NCBI GenBank assembly: GCA_011390635.1
Contig: JAABSA010000003.1
Coordinates: forward strand, 1-64,000
DNA: 64,000 nt
Source: Desulfotignum sp.
GTDB taxonomy: Bacteria > Desulfobacterota > Desulfobacteria > Desulfobacterales > Desulfobacteraceae
Direction of reading: 5' to 3'
The notes beneath the pieces were generated by a model that saw only the letters and a program-made list of their open reading frames with translations, was not told where the DNA came from and did no database searches. The translations under genes were made by a program, and so were the position numbers. Shown piece after piece: positions 24,543 to 33,059 of this stretch (positions are counted from its first letter, which is position 1; every line of letters starts with the position of its first letter).

Positions 24543-25252
24543 TAGGCCTCCATCTGTTTTTGGATATCACGTTCAATAATATTTAAAAGATCGGAAGAAA
24601 AACTCTCCAGTTCCGCATCCAGCACCCGGATACGGTCTGTGAAATAATTATAGGCGATTACAGCGGGAATGGCTGCGGCAAGTCCTGCGGCTGTTGCAAT
24701 CAATGCCTCGGAAATACCGGGGGCCACCACTGCCAGGCTGGCGGACCCGCTCAGTCCGATTCCCTGGAACGTATGCATGATCCCCCACACCGTACCAAAA
24801 AGCCCGATGAACGGTGCCGTGTTTCCCACAGTGGCCAAAAAAGGCACCAGCTGCCGGAAACGTCGGATCTCAACACTGATGGAGCGCCGCAGTGTACGCT
24901 GAATACTGCCCATGGACTGGAGATAGGAGGCTTCTGTCTTAACGGTTTTACCGGCTTTGCCATCTTTTTTTTCCGACCGTGCCATTTCCAGGTAGGTGGT
25001 GATAAAAATTCTGGCCACAGGGCTTGCGCGCAATGCCTTGGCCTTGGCGAAAGCATCTGCCAGGGTACGGCACTGCCAGAAAACTTCTGTGAAATCGGCC
25101 GATTCCCGGAACGATCTGCGGATATACCGAAATTTAATAAAAACGATGGCCCAGGTAATGATGGAAAAAAACAGCAGCAGCAGCATCACAAATTTTACCA
25201 CAGGCCCGGCATCCGTGAGCATGTAGAGCAGTCCAATTGATTCGGTGGTCAT
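24542..25252 (-). CDS. tolQ: TolQ/ExbB proton channel
   Basis: The 236-residue protein has three membrane helices (about 18-38, 130-155 and 170-195). The conserved core reads LATVGNTAPFIGLFGTVWGIM and the following GISEALIATAAGLAAAIPAVIAYN carries the polar residues of the ion path. It is the first gene of the tol-ruv run, preceded by the groEL terminator. Confidence 0.94.
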   Translation of the reverse strand: MTTESIGLLYMLTDAGPVVKFVMLLLLFFSIITWAIVFIKFRYIRRSFRESADFTEVFWQCRTLADAFAKAKALRASPVARIFITTYLEMARSEKKDGKAGKTVKTEASYLQSMGSIQRTLRRSISVEIRRFRQLVPFLATVGNTAPFIGLFGTVWGIMHTFQGIGLSGSASLAVVAPGISEALIATAAGLAAAIPAVIAYNYFTDRIRVLDAELESFSSDLLNIIERDIQKQMEA

Positions 25253-25334
25253 AAACCCTCTCTTCAGTTACATCAGCACAATATTTTATCCGATTAAGTA
25301 TATGAGACAGCATATCCTGTCAAGTCAATCTCCA

Positions 25335-25370
25335 ATGAAAAAGCCCCTTTAAACGATGTTAAAGGGGCTT
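25335..25370 (-). terminator. Rho-independent terminator after groEL
   Basis: Perfect 12-bp arms AAGCCCCTTTAA (25341-25352) and TTAAAGGGGCTT (25359-25370) enclose a 6-nt loop. On the minus strand the stem runs into TTTTTCATT. It lies 40 bp after the groEL stop and separates it from tolQ. Confidence 0.93.
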
Positions 25371-25409
25371 ATATCAGTCTTTATAAACGAATCGAAACTT
25401 TTTTTGCGG

Positions 25410-27059
<1,650 letters not shown>

Positions 27060-27163
27060 TCATCTCCATTCCATTATGTATTAATGTTTTCATAAATTTT
27101 TTATGCTGCATACCGTGTCTGTAATAATAAGGTATCTGGAATCAATGCGCAGGTTTTCACCTG

Positions 27164-27193
27164 TTTTCCATGACCCGGTTTTCCATGACCCGG
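27164..27193. repeat. Perfect 15-bp tandem duplication between groES and groEL
   Basis: TTTTCCATGACCCGG occurs twice without spacing at 27164-27178 and 27179-27193, just after the groES stop. Probably slippage in a short intercistronic spacer. Confidence 0.8.
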
Positions 27194-27209
27194 TTTTTTT
27201 GCGACAACG

Positions 27210-27497
27210 CTATTCGATAATTCCCAGGACATCATCCTGGCGGAGGATCAGGTAATCCTCACCATCAATTTTTACATCGGTTCCGCCATATTTGCTGAAC
27301 AAAACCCGGTCCCCGACTTTTACGTCCATGGGAAGCAGTTTGCCGTCTTCACCCATGCGGCCGTTACCCGTGGCAACAACCTTGCCTTCTGCCGGTTTTT
27401 CCTTTGCCGTGTCAGGGATGATAATCCCGCCTTTGGTTTTTCCATCTTCTGCAACACGCTGAACCAGAATTCTGTCACTCAGTGGTCTCAAACTCAT
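27210..27497 (-). CDS. groES: 10-kDa co-chaperonin GroES
   Basis: The 95-residue lid protein starts [15 protein letters not shown] and contains the mobile loop region [18 protein letters not shown] and the [12 protein letters not shown] element. AAAAGGAG lies 9 nt before the ATG. No CIRCE inverted repeat (TTAGCACTC-type) is present upstream, so HrcA control through this site is not supported. Confidence 0.97.
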   Translation of the reverse strand: MSLRPLSDRILVQRVAEDGKTKGGIIIPDTAKEKPAEGKVVATGNGRMGEDGKLLPMDVKVGDRVLFSKYGGTDVKIDGEDYLILRQDDVLGIIE

Positions 27498-27563
27498 GAT
27501 ACAATACTCCTTTTAACGTTTTGGTTTGGTTGTATATTTTTAAATTGTAATGATCAACGGCTG

Positions 27564-27839
27564 CTATTTGGAATCATCTTTGGTCTTTTCAGATGGCGCA
27601 GCAGGCGTTGGTTCTGTAGATGCGGATTGTGTTTTTTCCGTAGAATCCGATTGTGTTTTTGTGCCGCCGTAATCGGTGACATACCATCCAGATCCCTTTA
27701 AATGGAAAGAACTGTGAGATATTAATTTTTCAAGATGCCCCTTGCAATTGGGGCAAACCGCCAGAGGCGGGTCTGAAATTTTTTGAAATGCTTCTTCAAT
27801 GCGTTTACACGCTGAACACTGGTACTCGTAAACCGGCAT
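27564..27839 (-). CDS. FmdB-family zinc-ribbon regulatory protein
   Basis: The 91-residue protein begins MPVYEYQCSACKRIEEAF, with a second CPNCKGHLEKLIS pair, giving the four-cysteine zinc ribbon of the FmdB/CxxC_CXXC_SSSS family. The C-terminal third is Ser/Thr/Glu-rich and contains a repeated TQSDSTEK/TQSASTEP unit. FmdB-like proteins are often annotated as putative regulators; actual function is unknown. It sits 66 bp upstream of groES on the same strand and a promoter candidate precedes it, so it may be the first gene of the chaperonin transcript. Confidence 0.85.
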   Translation of the reverse strand: MPVYEYQCSACKRIEEAFQKISDPPLAVCPNCKGHLEKLISHSSFHLKGSGWYVTDYGGTKTQSDSTEKTQSASTEPTPAAPSEKTKDDSK

Positions 27840-27888
27840 TTTCTTTTCTCCCTTTTAAGCGTAAATGACTGCTTGAAAAATCATTGAT

Positions 27889-27916
27889 AAAATAACAAGT
27901 CTTTTCCCCCTGTCAA
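27889..27916 (-). promoter_or_regulatory. Promoter candidate for fmdB-like and groESL
   Basis: Minus-strand TTGACA (27916-27911) is followed after 16 bp by TATTTT (27894-27889), about 50 bp before the FmdB-like start. A vegetative rather than heat-shock type sequence. Confidence 0.55.
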
Positions 27917-27946
27917 GACACAGGTTTTTAATTTTTTTTTCTCAGG

Positions 27947-28480
27947 TCACTGCCCATGAACAACACGCCATTTTTCAAAAAAATCAAATATTTGGTCCAG
28001 TCCGGCAATGGATACCGGCTGTAAGATGCCATAGGTGAGACCATGCACTTTTCTTTCTTCTGCAAGGGTAACCGATGCTTCAGACGTATGTTCATACCGG
28101 TGACTGAACTGCAGAAACCGCACCACATGCACCAGTTCATGCACCAGCACATATAAAAGAAAGGGAAAGAGTACCAGGTTTTGGTGGGCAGCCACCGTGG
28201 ATAAAACGGCAGGATCCTGGATGCAGACCGTATACAGGCTGAACCGGGAAGATCCCAGGGGAACATCCGTTTTCCGGCCCTCATATTTGACCACCTGGGC
28301 AAACGGCCCTGCCACCTGTTCATGGGGGGAAAGATCCCTGGCTGTTTTTATATCATACCGGTTTTTGAGCCACTGGCCCGGAGACAGCTTGTAATAGTCA
28401 TTTACCAGCTCCTCGCAGATCAGTGCCGCCTGGTCCACCTGTTCCAGTTCCGCCCTGTTAAAGTGCCGGTCTGTTTTCAT
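27947..28480 (-). CDS. Orphan HExxH putative zinc metallopeptidase-like protein
   Basis: I do not recognise the family. The 177-residue protein has no signal peptide. Residues 103-124 form a hydrophobic helix that contains HELVH (His114, Glu115, His118), the zincin zinc-binding and catalytic motif; a Glu/His cluster about 25 residues later (AEERKVH) could supply the third ligand. The rest is alpha-rich with an N-terminal acidic helix. It precedes the FmdB-groESL run on the same strand with about 107 bp between. A protease role in protein quality control is suggested only by this neighbourhood and the motif; a structural metal site is an alternative. Confidence 0.65.
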   Translation of the reverse strand: MKTDRHFNRAELEQVDQAALICEELVNDYYKLSPGQWLKNRYDIKTARDLSPHEQVAGPFAQVVKYEGRKTDVPLGSSRFSLYTVCIQDPAVLSTVAAHQNLVLFPFLLYVLVHELVHVVRFLQFSHRYEHTSEASVTLAEERKVHGLTYGILQPVSIAGLDQIFDFFEKWRVVHGQ

Positions 28481-28710
28481 TTCATTGGTTTCCTCGCCGG
28501 ATCAGGGCAATCGCATGTAATGCAATCTTGTTCGGTTGACCAAAGCCCGCCCCTGGAGGTGTGCTGTCAAGGTCCTCGTGATCCACCATCCTACTATAGC
28601 AAATATCCGGACCAGGCAAAAAAAAATGGACATTTATTACAACATTATGCTATTGTTAGAATTTAGTCTGATACAATTTACCATATCACTATACAAAGGA
28701 GGTGATTTTT

Positions 28711-28806
28711 TTGAGCAGTGTTATTAAAAAGAGAAGAAAAAAAATGCGCAAGCATAAACACAGAAAGCTCCTTGCCAAAACACGGCACCAGAGAAAGAAG
28801 AAATAA
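28711..28806 (+). CDS. 31-residue basic ribosomal-type protein (AURKAIP1/COX24 domain, bS22-like)
   Basis: The peptide reads SSVIKKRRKKMRKHKHRK then LLAKTRHQRKKK, matching the tiny AURKAIP1/COX24-domain proteins associated with the small ribosomal subunit. The start is TTG at 28711, with a near-perfect Shine-Dalgarno AAAGGAGG ending 8 nt upstream. Nineteen of its 31 residues are Lys, Arg or His. A strong terminator follows 11 bp after the stop, so it is a stand-alone gene. It is easily missed because of its size and TTG start. Confidence 0.88.
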   Translation: MSSVIKKRRKKMRKHKHRKLLAKTRHQRKKK

Positions 28807-28817
28807 GCATTTTTTAT

Positions 28818-28872
28818 GTACGCCTGTCGGGCCGGTCTTTGCCCGGCCCGACAGGCGTACCTGTGTTTTTTT
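28818..28872 (+). terminator. Strong terminator after the 31-residue gene
   Basis: Perfect 18-bp arms at 28818-28835 and 28843-28860 (starting GTACGCCTGTCGGG) enclose a 7-nt loop and are followed by CTGTGTTTTTTT. It also lies 47 bp past the convergent hflC stop, but there is only a short T-run on that strand. Confidence 0.93.
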
Positions 28873-28918
28873 GATTGCGCCGCTTATGGCGGTTTATCCC
28901 GGGGCAACCCGTACCGCC

Positions 28919-29887
28919 TTAGTCTGCAACCCCCTTCATGAACTTCATCAAATCGGAATCCGTGGACAAAATCAGCGTACTGTCTTTTTCAAGTGCCTGG
29001 GAATACAGATCCATGGTCTTTAAAAATGCGTAGAACTCAGGGTCCTTTCCATAGGCTGCAGCATAAATGCCGGCAGCTTCCGCATCTGCCTTACCCTTTG
29101 TGGTCTGGGCGGTTTTATAGGCTTCGGACTTGATCACCTGGAGATCTTTTTCCTTTTCACCCCTGATATTGCTGGCCTCTCCCCGTCCTTCCGCCCGGAA
29201 TTTTTCCGCAATCTGGTTTCGTTCGGCAATCATCCGGTCATACACAGACCGCCTGACACTGTCAATATAATTGATGCGCTTGATCTTCACATCCACCAGT
29301 TCAATACCGAACTCTTCAAGTTTTTCCTTTGCCTGTGCAACAATGAGGCGGGTGATTTCATCCCGCCCCAGGTTCACCGTATACCGGACTTTTCTGGGGG
29401 CTTCCTCTTCCATCTTGGCTTCTGTGTCCGCACCGAACCCTTCAAAGGTATCCATGGGCCGGTCGGTATTGCGCACAATCTCTGCCAGAGGATAGGAACT
29501 GATCAGGTTCCGGGTAGCCGGATCAATCAGGTCATCCAGACGCTTTAAAGCGGAAAATTCATCTTTGACCGTCTCAAAATAGGTCAGCGGATCGGTAATC
29601 CGCCACCTGGCAAAGGTGTCCACCCAGATATAGGTTTTGTCCCTGGTGGGAATCTGGCCGGGACTGCCGTCCCATTCCAGCAGGTTTTTGGCAAAATAAT
29701 TGGTTTTCTGGATAAAGGGTACCTTGAAATTCAACCCCGGCTCCACCACGGGTTTTCCGGTGATCCGGCCGAACTGGGTGATGACCACCTGCTCGGTTTC
29801 ATCCACGATAAACGCGGCATCGTAAACAACCACTGCCAGTATGACCAGGACGGCCACACCCAATACTTTTATTTGCTGCGCATTCAT
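28919..29887 (-). CDS. hflC: HflC, FtsH-modulating SPFH membrane protein
   Basis: The 322-residue protein has an N-terminal membrane anchor (about 7-27) and an SPFH/band-7 domain (VDETEQVVITQFGRITG, VEPGLNFKVPFIQKT). A long helical segment rich in Glu, Lys and Arg follows (AKEKLEEFGIELVDVKIKRINY to EKDLQVIKSEAYKTAQ). HflKC cages FtsH in the inner membrane and modulates proteolysis. It begins 3 bp after hflK. Confidence 0.94.
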   Translation of the reverse strand: MNAQQIKVLGVAVLVILAVVVYDAAFIVDETEQVVITQFGRITGKPVVEPGLNFKVPFIQKTNYFAKNLLEWDGSPGQIPTRDKTYIWVDTFARWRITDPLTYFETVKDEFSALKRLDDLIDPATRNLISSYPLAEIVRNTDRPMDTFEGFGADTEAKMEEEAPRKVRYTVNLGRDEITRLIVAQAKEKLEEFGIELVDVKIKRINYIDSVRRSVYDRMIAERNQIAEKFRAEGRGEASNIRGEKEKDLQVIKSEAYKTAQTTKGKADAEAAGIYAAAYGKDPEFYAFLKTMDLYSQALEKDSTLILSTDSDLMKFMKGVAD

Positions 29888-29890
29888 ATG

Positions 29891-30964
29891 TTACTCACCT
29901 TTTTGAAGATATCTGTCTTGAAGCGTTGATGCACCATCCCCCATGTTCAGCAGGGGCAGCACATTTTTCTGGTCTGCATCAATGATATATTTGGCACCGA
30001 TTTTGGGCAGTACCTCTCCCATGGTTTCCAGATACATGCGTTTTCGGGTCACATCCCTGGCAAGGTCATAGGCCTCGAAGACAGACACAAATTTGGCGGC
30101 ATCACCCTGGGCCCGGTTGACCCGGTCGATGGCATACCCTTCCGCATCCTTGATCACCCGCTGGGCTTCACCCCGGGCCAGCGGAACCGCTTTGTTGTAT
30201 TCTTCCCTGGCCTTGTAAATGGTCTGCTCTTTTTCCTGGATCGCCTGGTTCACCTGATTGAATGATGCCTGTACAGGCTCCGGCACATTGGTGCGTTTCA
30301 TTTCAATGTTCACAACGGCAATGCCGGCTCTGGCATTGTCCAGCTCGGCCTGGAGCATATCCCTGGCCGCCTGGGCGATCTCGGCCCGCTCGGTGATGAC
30401 CTCATTGATGCTGCGGTCCCCCACAATGGTGCGCATGGTGGCTTCGGACATATTGCGCAAAAGGGAGGTCACATCCTTGACATTGAACAGATAGGCCCGG
30501 GGATCTGCCCGCCGGTACTGGACGATCCAGGGCACCACCCCCACGTTCAGATCGCCGGTGAGCATCAAAGATGACTCGGATGCGTCTCCATAAGCCCCTG
30601 CACCTTCCGCTGTCCTCACGCCGAACTCTTCGGTCTCAGGGGTCCTGACATTGACCTTTGTGACCTTTTCAATACCCGCGGGCAGTTTGAAATTCAAGCC
30701 CGGCTGGCCAAGGCGGTCGTATTTTCCAAACCGCTGCACAACCCCCACCTCGCTTCTGTCCACGGTGTAAAAAATGGAAGACCCAAAGAACAATACCAGC
30801 AGAACAATGATCCCAAGGAATATACCCGGGAATTTAAATCCCTTGAATTTATTGAAAATTTCATCCATCTGGGGCGGCCTGGGCATACCCGGCCCACCGC
30901 TGCCGCCTTTATTCTTTTCATACTTTTGCTGATTTTCCCTCAGCTTTTCCCAATCCCAATTCAT
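29891..30964 (-). CDS. hflK: HflK, FtsH-modulating SPFH membrane protein
   Basis: The 357-residue partner of HflC has a Gly/Pro-rich cytoplasmic start (KNKGGSGGPGMPRPPQ), a membrane helix (about 47-67) and the SPFH domain (VDRSEVGVVQRFGKYDRLGQPGLNF). The helical C-terminal half contains YNKAVPLARGEAQRVIKDAEG. A well-formed promoter lies about 70 bp upstream. Confidence 0.94.
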   Translation of the reverse strand: MNWDWEKLRENQQKYEKNKGGSGGPGMPRPPQMDEIFNKFKGFKFPGIFLGIIVLLVLFFGSSIFYTVDRSEVGVVQRFGKYDRLGQPGLNFKLPAGIEKVTKVNVRTPETEEFGVRTAEGAGAYGDASESSLMLTGDLNVGVVPWIVQYRRADPRAYLFNVKDVTSLLRNMSEATMRTIVGDRSINEVITERAEIAQAARDMLQAELDNARAGIAVVNIEMKRTNVPEPVQASFNQVNQAIQEKEQTIYKAREEYNKAVPLARGEAQRVIKDAEGYAIDRVNRAQGDAAKFVSVFEAYDLARDVTRKRMYLETMGEVLPKIGAKYIIDADQKNVLPLLNMGDGASTLQDRYLQKGE

Positions 30965-31031
30965 AAAAATAGATTCCTGTTAGTTGTTTGCATACAAACT
31001 TTGGCCGATAAATTTGATAAATTAATTATTT

Positions 31032-31060
31032 ACTATAGTATCATCAACCACAAAACGCAA
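31032..31060 (-). promoter_or_regulatory. Promoter for hflK-hflC
   Basis: On the minus strand TTGCGT (31060-31055) and TATAGT (31037-31032) are separated by exactly 17 bp; the -10 matches 5 of 6 consensus bases. It is 68 bp upstream of the hflK ATG. Confidence 0.65.
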
Positions 31061-31171
31061 TATTTTTTGGCGGACCCGCACGGACAAATCCCTGTTAAAA
31101 CGCATTCACCAGGGATTATTGCCAGGCATCAGTTCTCCTGGTACAGGTTTGGTTGCTGGATCGGGATATCC

Positions 31172-31332
31172 GCCCCTGGCGGTGTCCTGTGCCCTGCCCG
31201 AGATCCTCCGGGGCCGGTTGCCGTGATCATTTTCAGCAACGGAACAGATCAGCCGAATACTTCCCCGACATCCAGGCATCTTTTCCGGCCCCTCCGGCTC
31301 TAACGGTCCGGACACAGGACACCGCCAGGGGC
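31172..31332. repeat. Palindromic element copy 1 (161 bp, 20-bp perfect arms)
   Basis: Arm GCCCCTGGCGGTGTCCTGTG at 31172-31191 is the exact reverse complement of 31313-31332. Inside, CCTCC/GGGGCCGG and CCGGCCCCTCCGG segments extend the pairing imperfectly, and GTTGC...GCAAC forms a small apical hairpin. The same element, inverted and with two compensated base changes in the arms, is at 32618-32779. No open reading frame, T-run or obvious target-site duplication accompanies it. Of the 541 bp between hflK and the dciA-like gene, this element and the hflK promoter are all I can identify; 31333-31505 shows nothing recognisable. Confidence 0.85.
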
Positions 31333-31505
31333 TATCTTCAGAAACCGATCCCTTCTTATTCTGGTTAAGGACCCGGGTCGAAATTTTTCACCGGCAGTTT
31401 ACAGAAAATTGTGTGTATTCTGATCACGGAATATGGTATGCATAATATGGCTGTAAATTTCAGGCTGACACACGCCGTGCAGGACATAAAAACAGGATAG
31501 GACAG

Positions 31506-31826
31506 GTGAACACCAAAAAAAACGACCATAAGATGATCCATATCAGCGACATCTTGAAAACCGCCCTGGAAAAATACCGGCCGGCCAAAGACACGGAAAT
31601 GACACGCATCTGGGATATCTGGGATACTGCCGTCGGCCGGCCCATTGCCATGAATGCCAAACCAGATACCTTCAAAGACGGGGTACTGATTGTCAATGTA
31701 TCCAGTTCATCCTGGATTCACCAGCTCAAATTCCTGGAAAAGCAGATCATATCCAATATCAACCAGCACGTGGGGGCCTGTCTGATCCGTCAGATCCGGT
31801 TTAAAATTGGAAACATACACAGCTGA
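31506..31826 (+). CDS. dciA: DUF721/DciA-like protein
   Basis: DciA proteins load or operate the replicative helicase DnaB in bacteria lacking DnaC. The 106-residue protein has the DUF721 pattern: ISDILKTALEKYR, a Trp-containing IWDIWDTAVGRPIAMNAKP, then DGVLIVNVSSSSWIHQLKFLEKQII and IRFKIGNI. The start is GTG at 31506; an ATG at 31533 would also give a complete domain but has no ribosome-binding site. It overlaps the methyltransferase by 20 bp. Function follows from family knowledge. Confidence 0.8.
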   Translation: MNTKKNDHKMIHISDILKTALEKYRPAKDTEMTRIWDIWDTAVGRPIAMNAKPDTFKDGVLIVNVSSSSWIHQLKFLEKQIISNINQHVGACLIRQIRFKIGNIHS

Positions 31827-32529
31827 TACCCTGTTTGATCCCCCAATAACCATTTTCCAGCCAAAAACCGGCTACCGATTCTCTTTGGATTCCCTTATCC
31901 TGGCAGCCCACATCCAGCCGGATCCAGGAGACCGAATCATCGATGCGGGATGCGGCTGCGGCATCCTCTCCCTTATCCTGGGGGCCCGGCACAAAGAGGT
32001 GCATATCCTGGGCGTTGAAATCCAGCAAACCCTTGCCCTGCTGGCCCGAAAAAATGCAGCCCGGAACCGTCTGGATCACCGGGTCCGGATTCTGCACCGG
32101 GATATCATGTCACTTACCCTGGATGATATCTCGACCCCGGCTGATATCATCATCTCCAATCCCCCCTATAAAAAAAAAGCCACCGGACGGGTAAATCCGG
32201 ATGCGGGCAAGGCTTTGGCCCGGCATGAAATCACTTTAGATATCACCACCCTTTCCCGCAAAGCATCCTTTTTATTACAACCAGAAGGACAGTTCTGCCT
32301 GATTTTCCCCGCCCCCCGCCTGGAGGAACTCCTGTTTTGCCTTGAATCTTCAGGGTTCCGGCCCCTTTGGATCCGTTTTGTCCATTTCCGATCCACAGAA
32401 ACTGCCGGAAGAGTTCTGGTCAATGCCGGCAAAATTCCCGGCAAATCCTGCACAATCCGCCCCCCCCTGTATCTCTACAACCCGGACGGCACCCCCACGG
32501 CTGACCACCTCAGACTGTTGGCGTGGTGA
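31807..32529 (+). CDS. TrmN6-like tRNA1(Val) adenine-N6 methyltransferase family protein
   Basis: The 240-residue class I methyltransferase has the SAM-binding motif IIDAGCGCGILSLIL and the N6-adenine catalytic motif ISNPPY, with the N-terminal QPKTGYRFSLDSLILA stretch typical of the YfiC/TrmN6 group. The first codon is TTG at 31807 inside the end of the dciA-like gene, so expression is coupled. Substrate (tRNA versus other RNA or protein) is inferred from the family only. Confidence 0.85.
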   Translation: METYTADTLFDPPITIFQPKTGYRFSLDSLILAAHIQPDPGDRIIDAGCGCGILSLILGARHKEVHILGVEIQQTLALLARKNAARNRLDHRVRILHRDIMSLTLDDISTPADIIISNPPYKKKATGRVNPDAGKALARHEITLDITTLSRKASFLLQPEGQFCLIFPAPRLEELLFCLESSGFRPLWIRFVHFRSTETAGRVLVNAGKIPGKSCTIRPPLYLYNPDGTPTADHLRLLAW

Positions 32530-32617
32530 TTTTGTATCCTGACAAACCCTGTATATATCTGCATATAACCGCAATGGATTGTACTGCAGGTTGCACTGCG
32601 TGAGAACCCCGGCGGTA

Positions 32618-32823
32618 GCCCCTGTCGGTTTCCTGTGACCGGACCGTCAGAGCCGGAGGGGCCTGGCTGACAGACGGAACGACAGATGCTTTTTTGATTC
32701 ACCTGTTCCTGCTTCCTCCGGGTACACTGACAACCGGCCCCAAAGGATCTCGGGCCGGGCACAGGAAACCGACAGGGGCGGGTCCGGAAGATCTCGGGCC
32801 GGGCACAGAACACCACCCGGGGC
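32618..32823. repeat. Palindromic element copy 2, inverted, with a duplicated half
   Basis: Arms GCCCCTGTCGGTTTCCTGTG (32618-32637) and its exact reverse complement (32760-32779) bound a 162-bp element related to copy 1 in opposite orientation. The right half is tandemly repeated with a 44-bp period (GATCTCGGGCCGGGCACAG starts at 32746 and 32790), giving a third, diverged arm at 32804-32823 that has no left partner. It lies in the 423-bp spacer between the methyltransferase gene and tRNA-Ser, together with the tRNA promoter; 32530-32617 and 32824-32904 show nothing else. Confidence 0.85.
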
Positions 32824-32904
32824 GGGTCCGGAAACAGAATTCTGCAAAAAACGATTCAAAACCCGGCATACTTATGGCAAATGTCCAGATCAGTGCTTTA
32901 ATCC

Positions 32905-32933
32905 TTGACACAGGAACAAAAAAATACTATTTT
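32905..32933 (+). promoter_or_regulatory. Promoter for tRNA-Ser (and probably dnaX)
   Basis: A perfect TTGACA (32905-32910), 17-bp spacer and TATTTT (32928-32933) lie 19 bp upstream of the tRNA. This is the best sigma-70 promoter in the window. Confidence 0.85.
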
Positions 32934-32952
32934 TCCCAGATTAATTGACAAA

Positions 32953-33043
<91 letters not shown>

Positions 33044-33059
33044 CACCATGCCGGACACC

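Noticed and set aside
23333-24579. Long plus-strand frames opposite tolA/tolR
   Set aside because: Low-complexity Ser/Gly or Phe-rich translations antisense to well-supported tol genes.
27498-27563. Possible CIRCE/HrcA operator upstream of groES
   Set aside because: No TTAGCACTC-type inverted repeat is present in the spacer.
31172-32823. Repeat pair considered as CRISPR, integron attC or terminators
   Set aside because: Only two copies without spacers, no GTTRRRY-type core or integrase, and no T-run after either stem.
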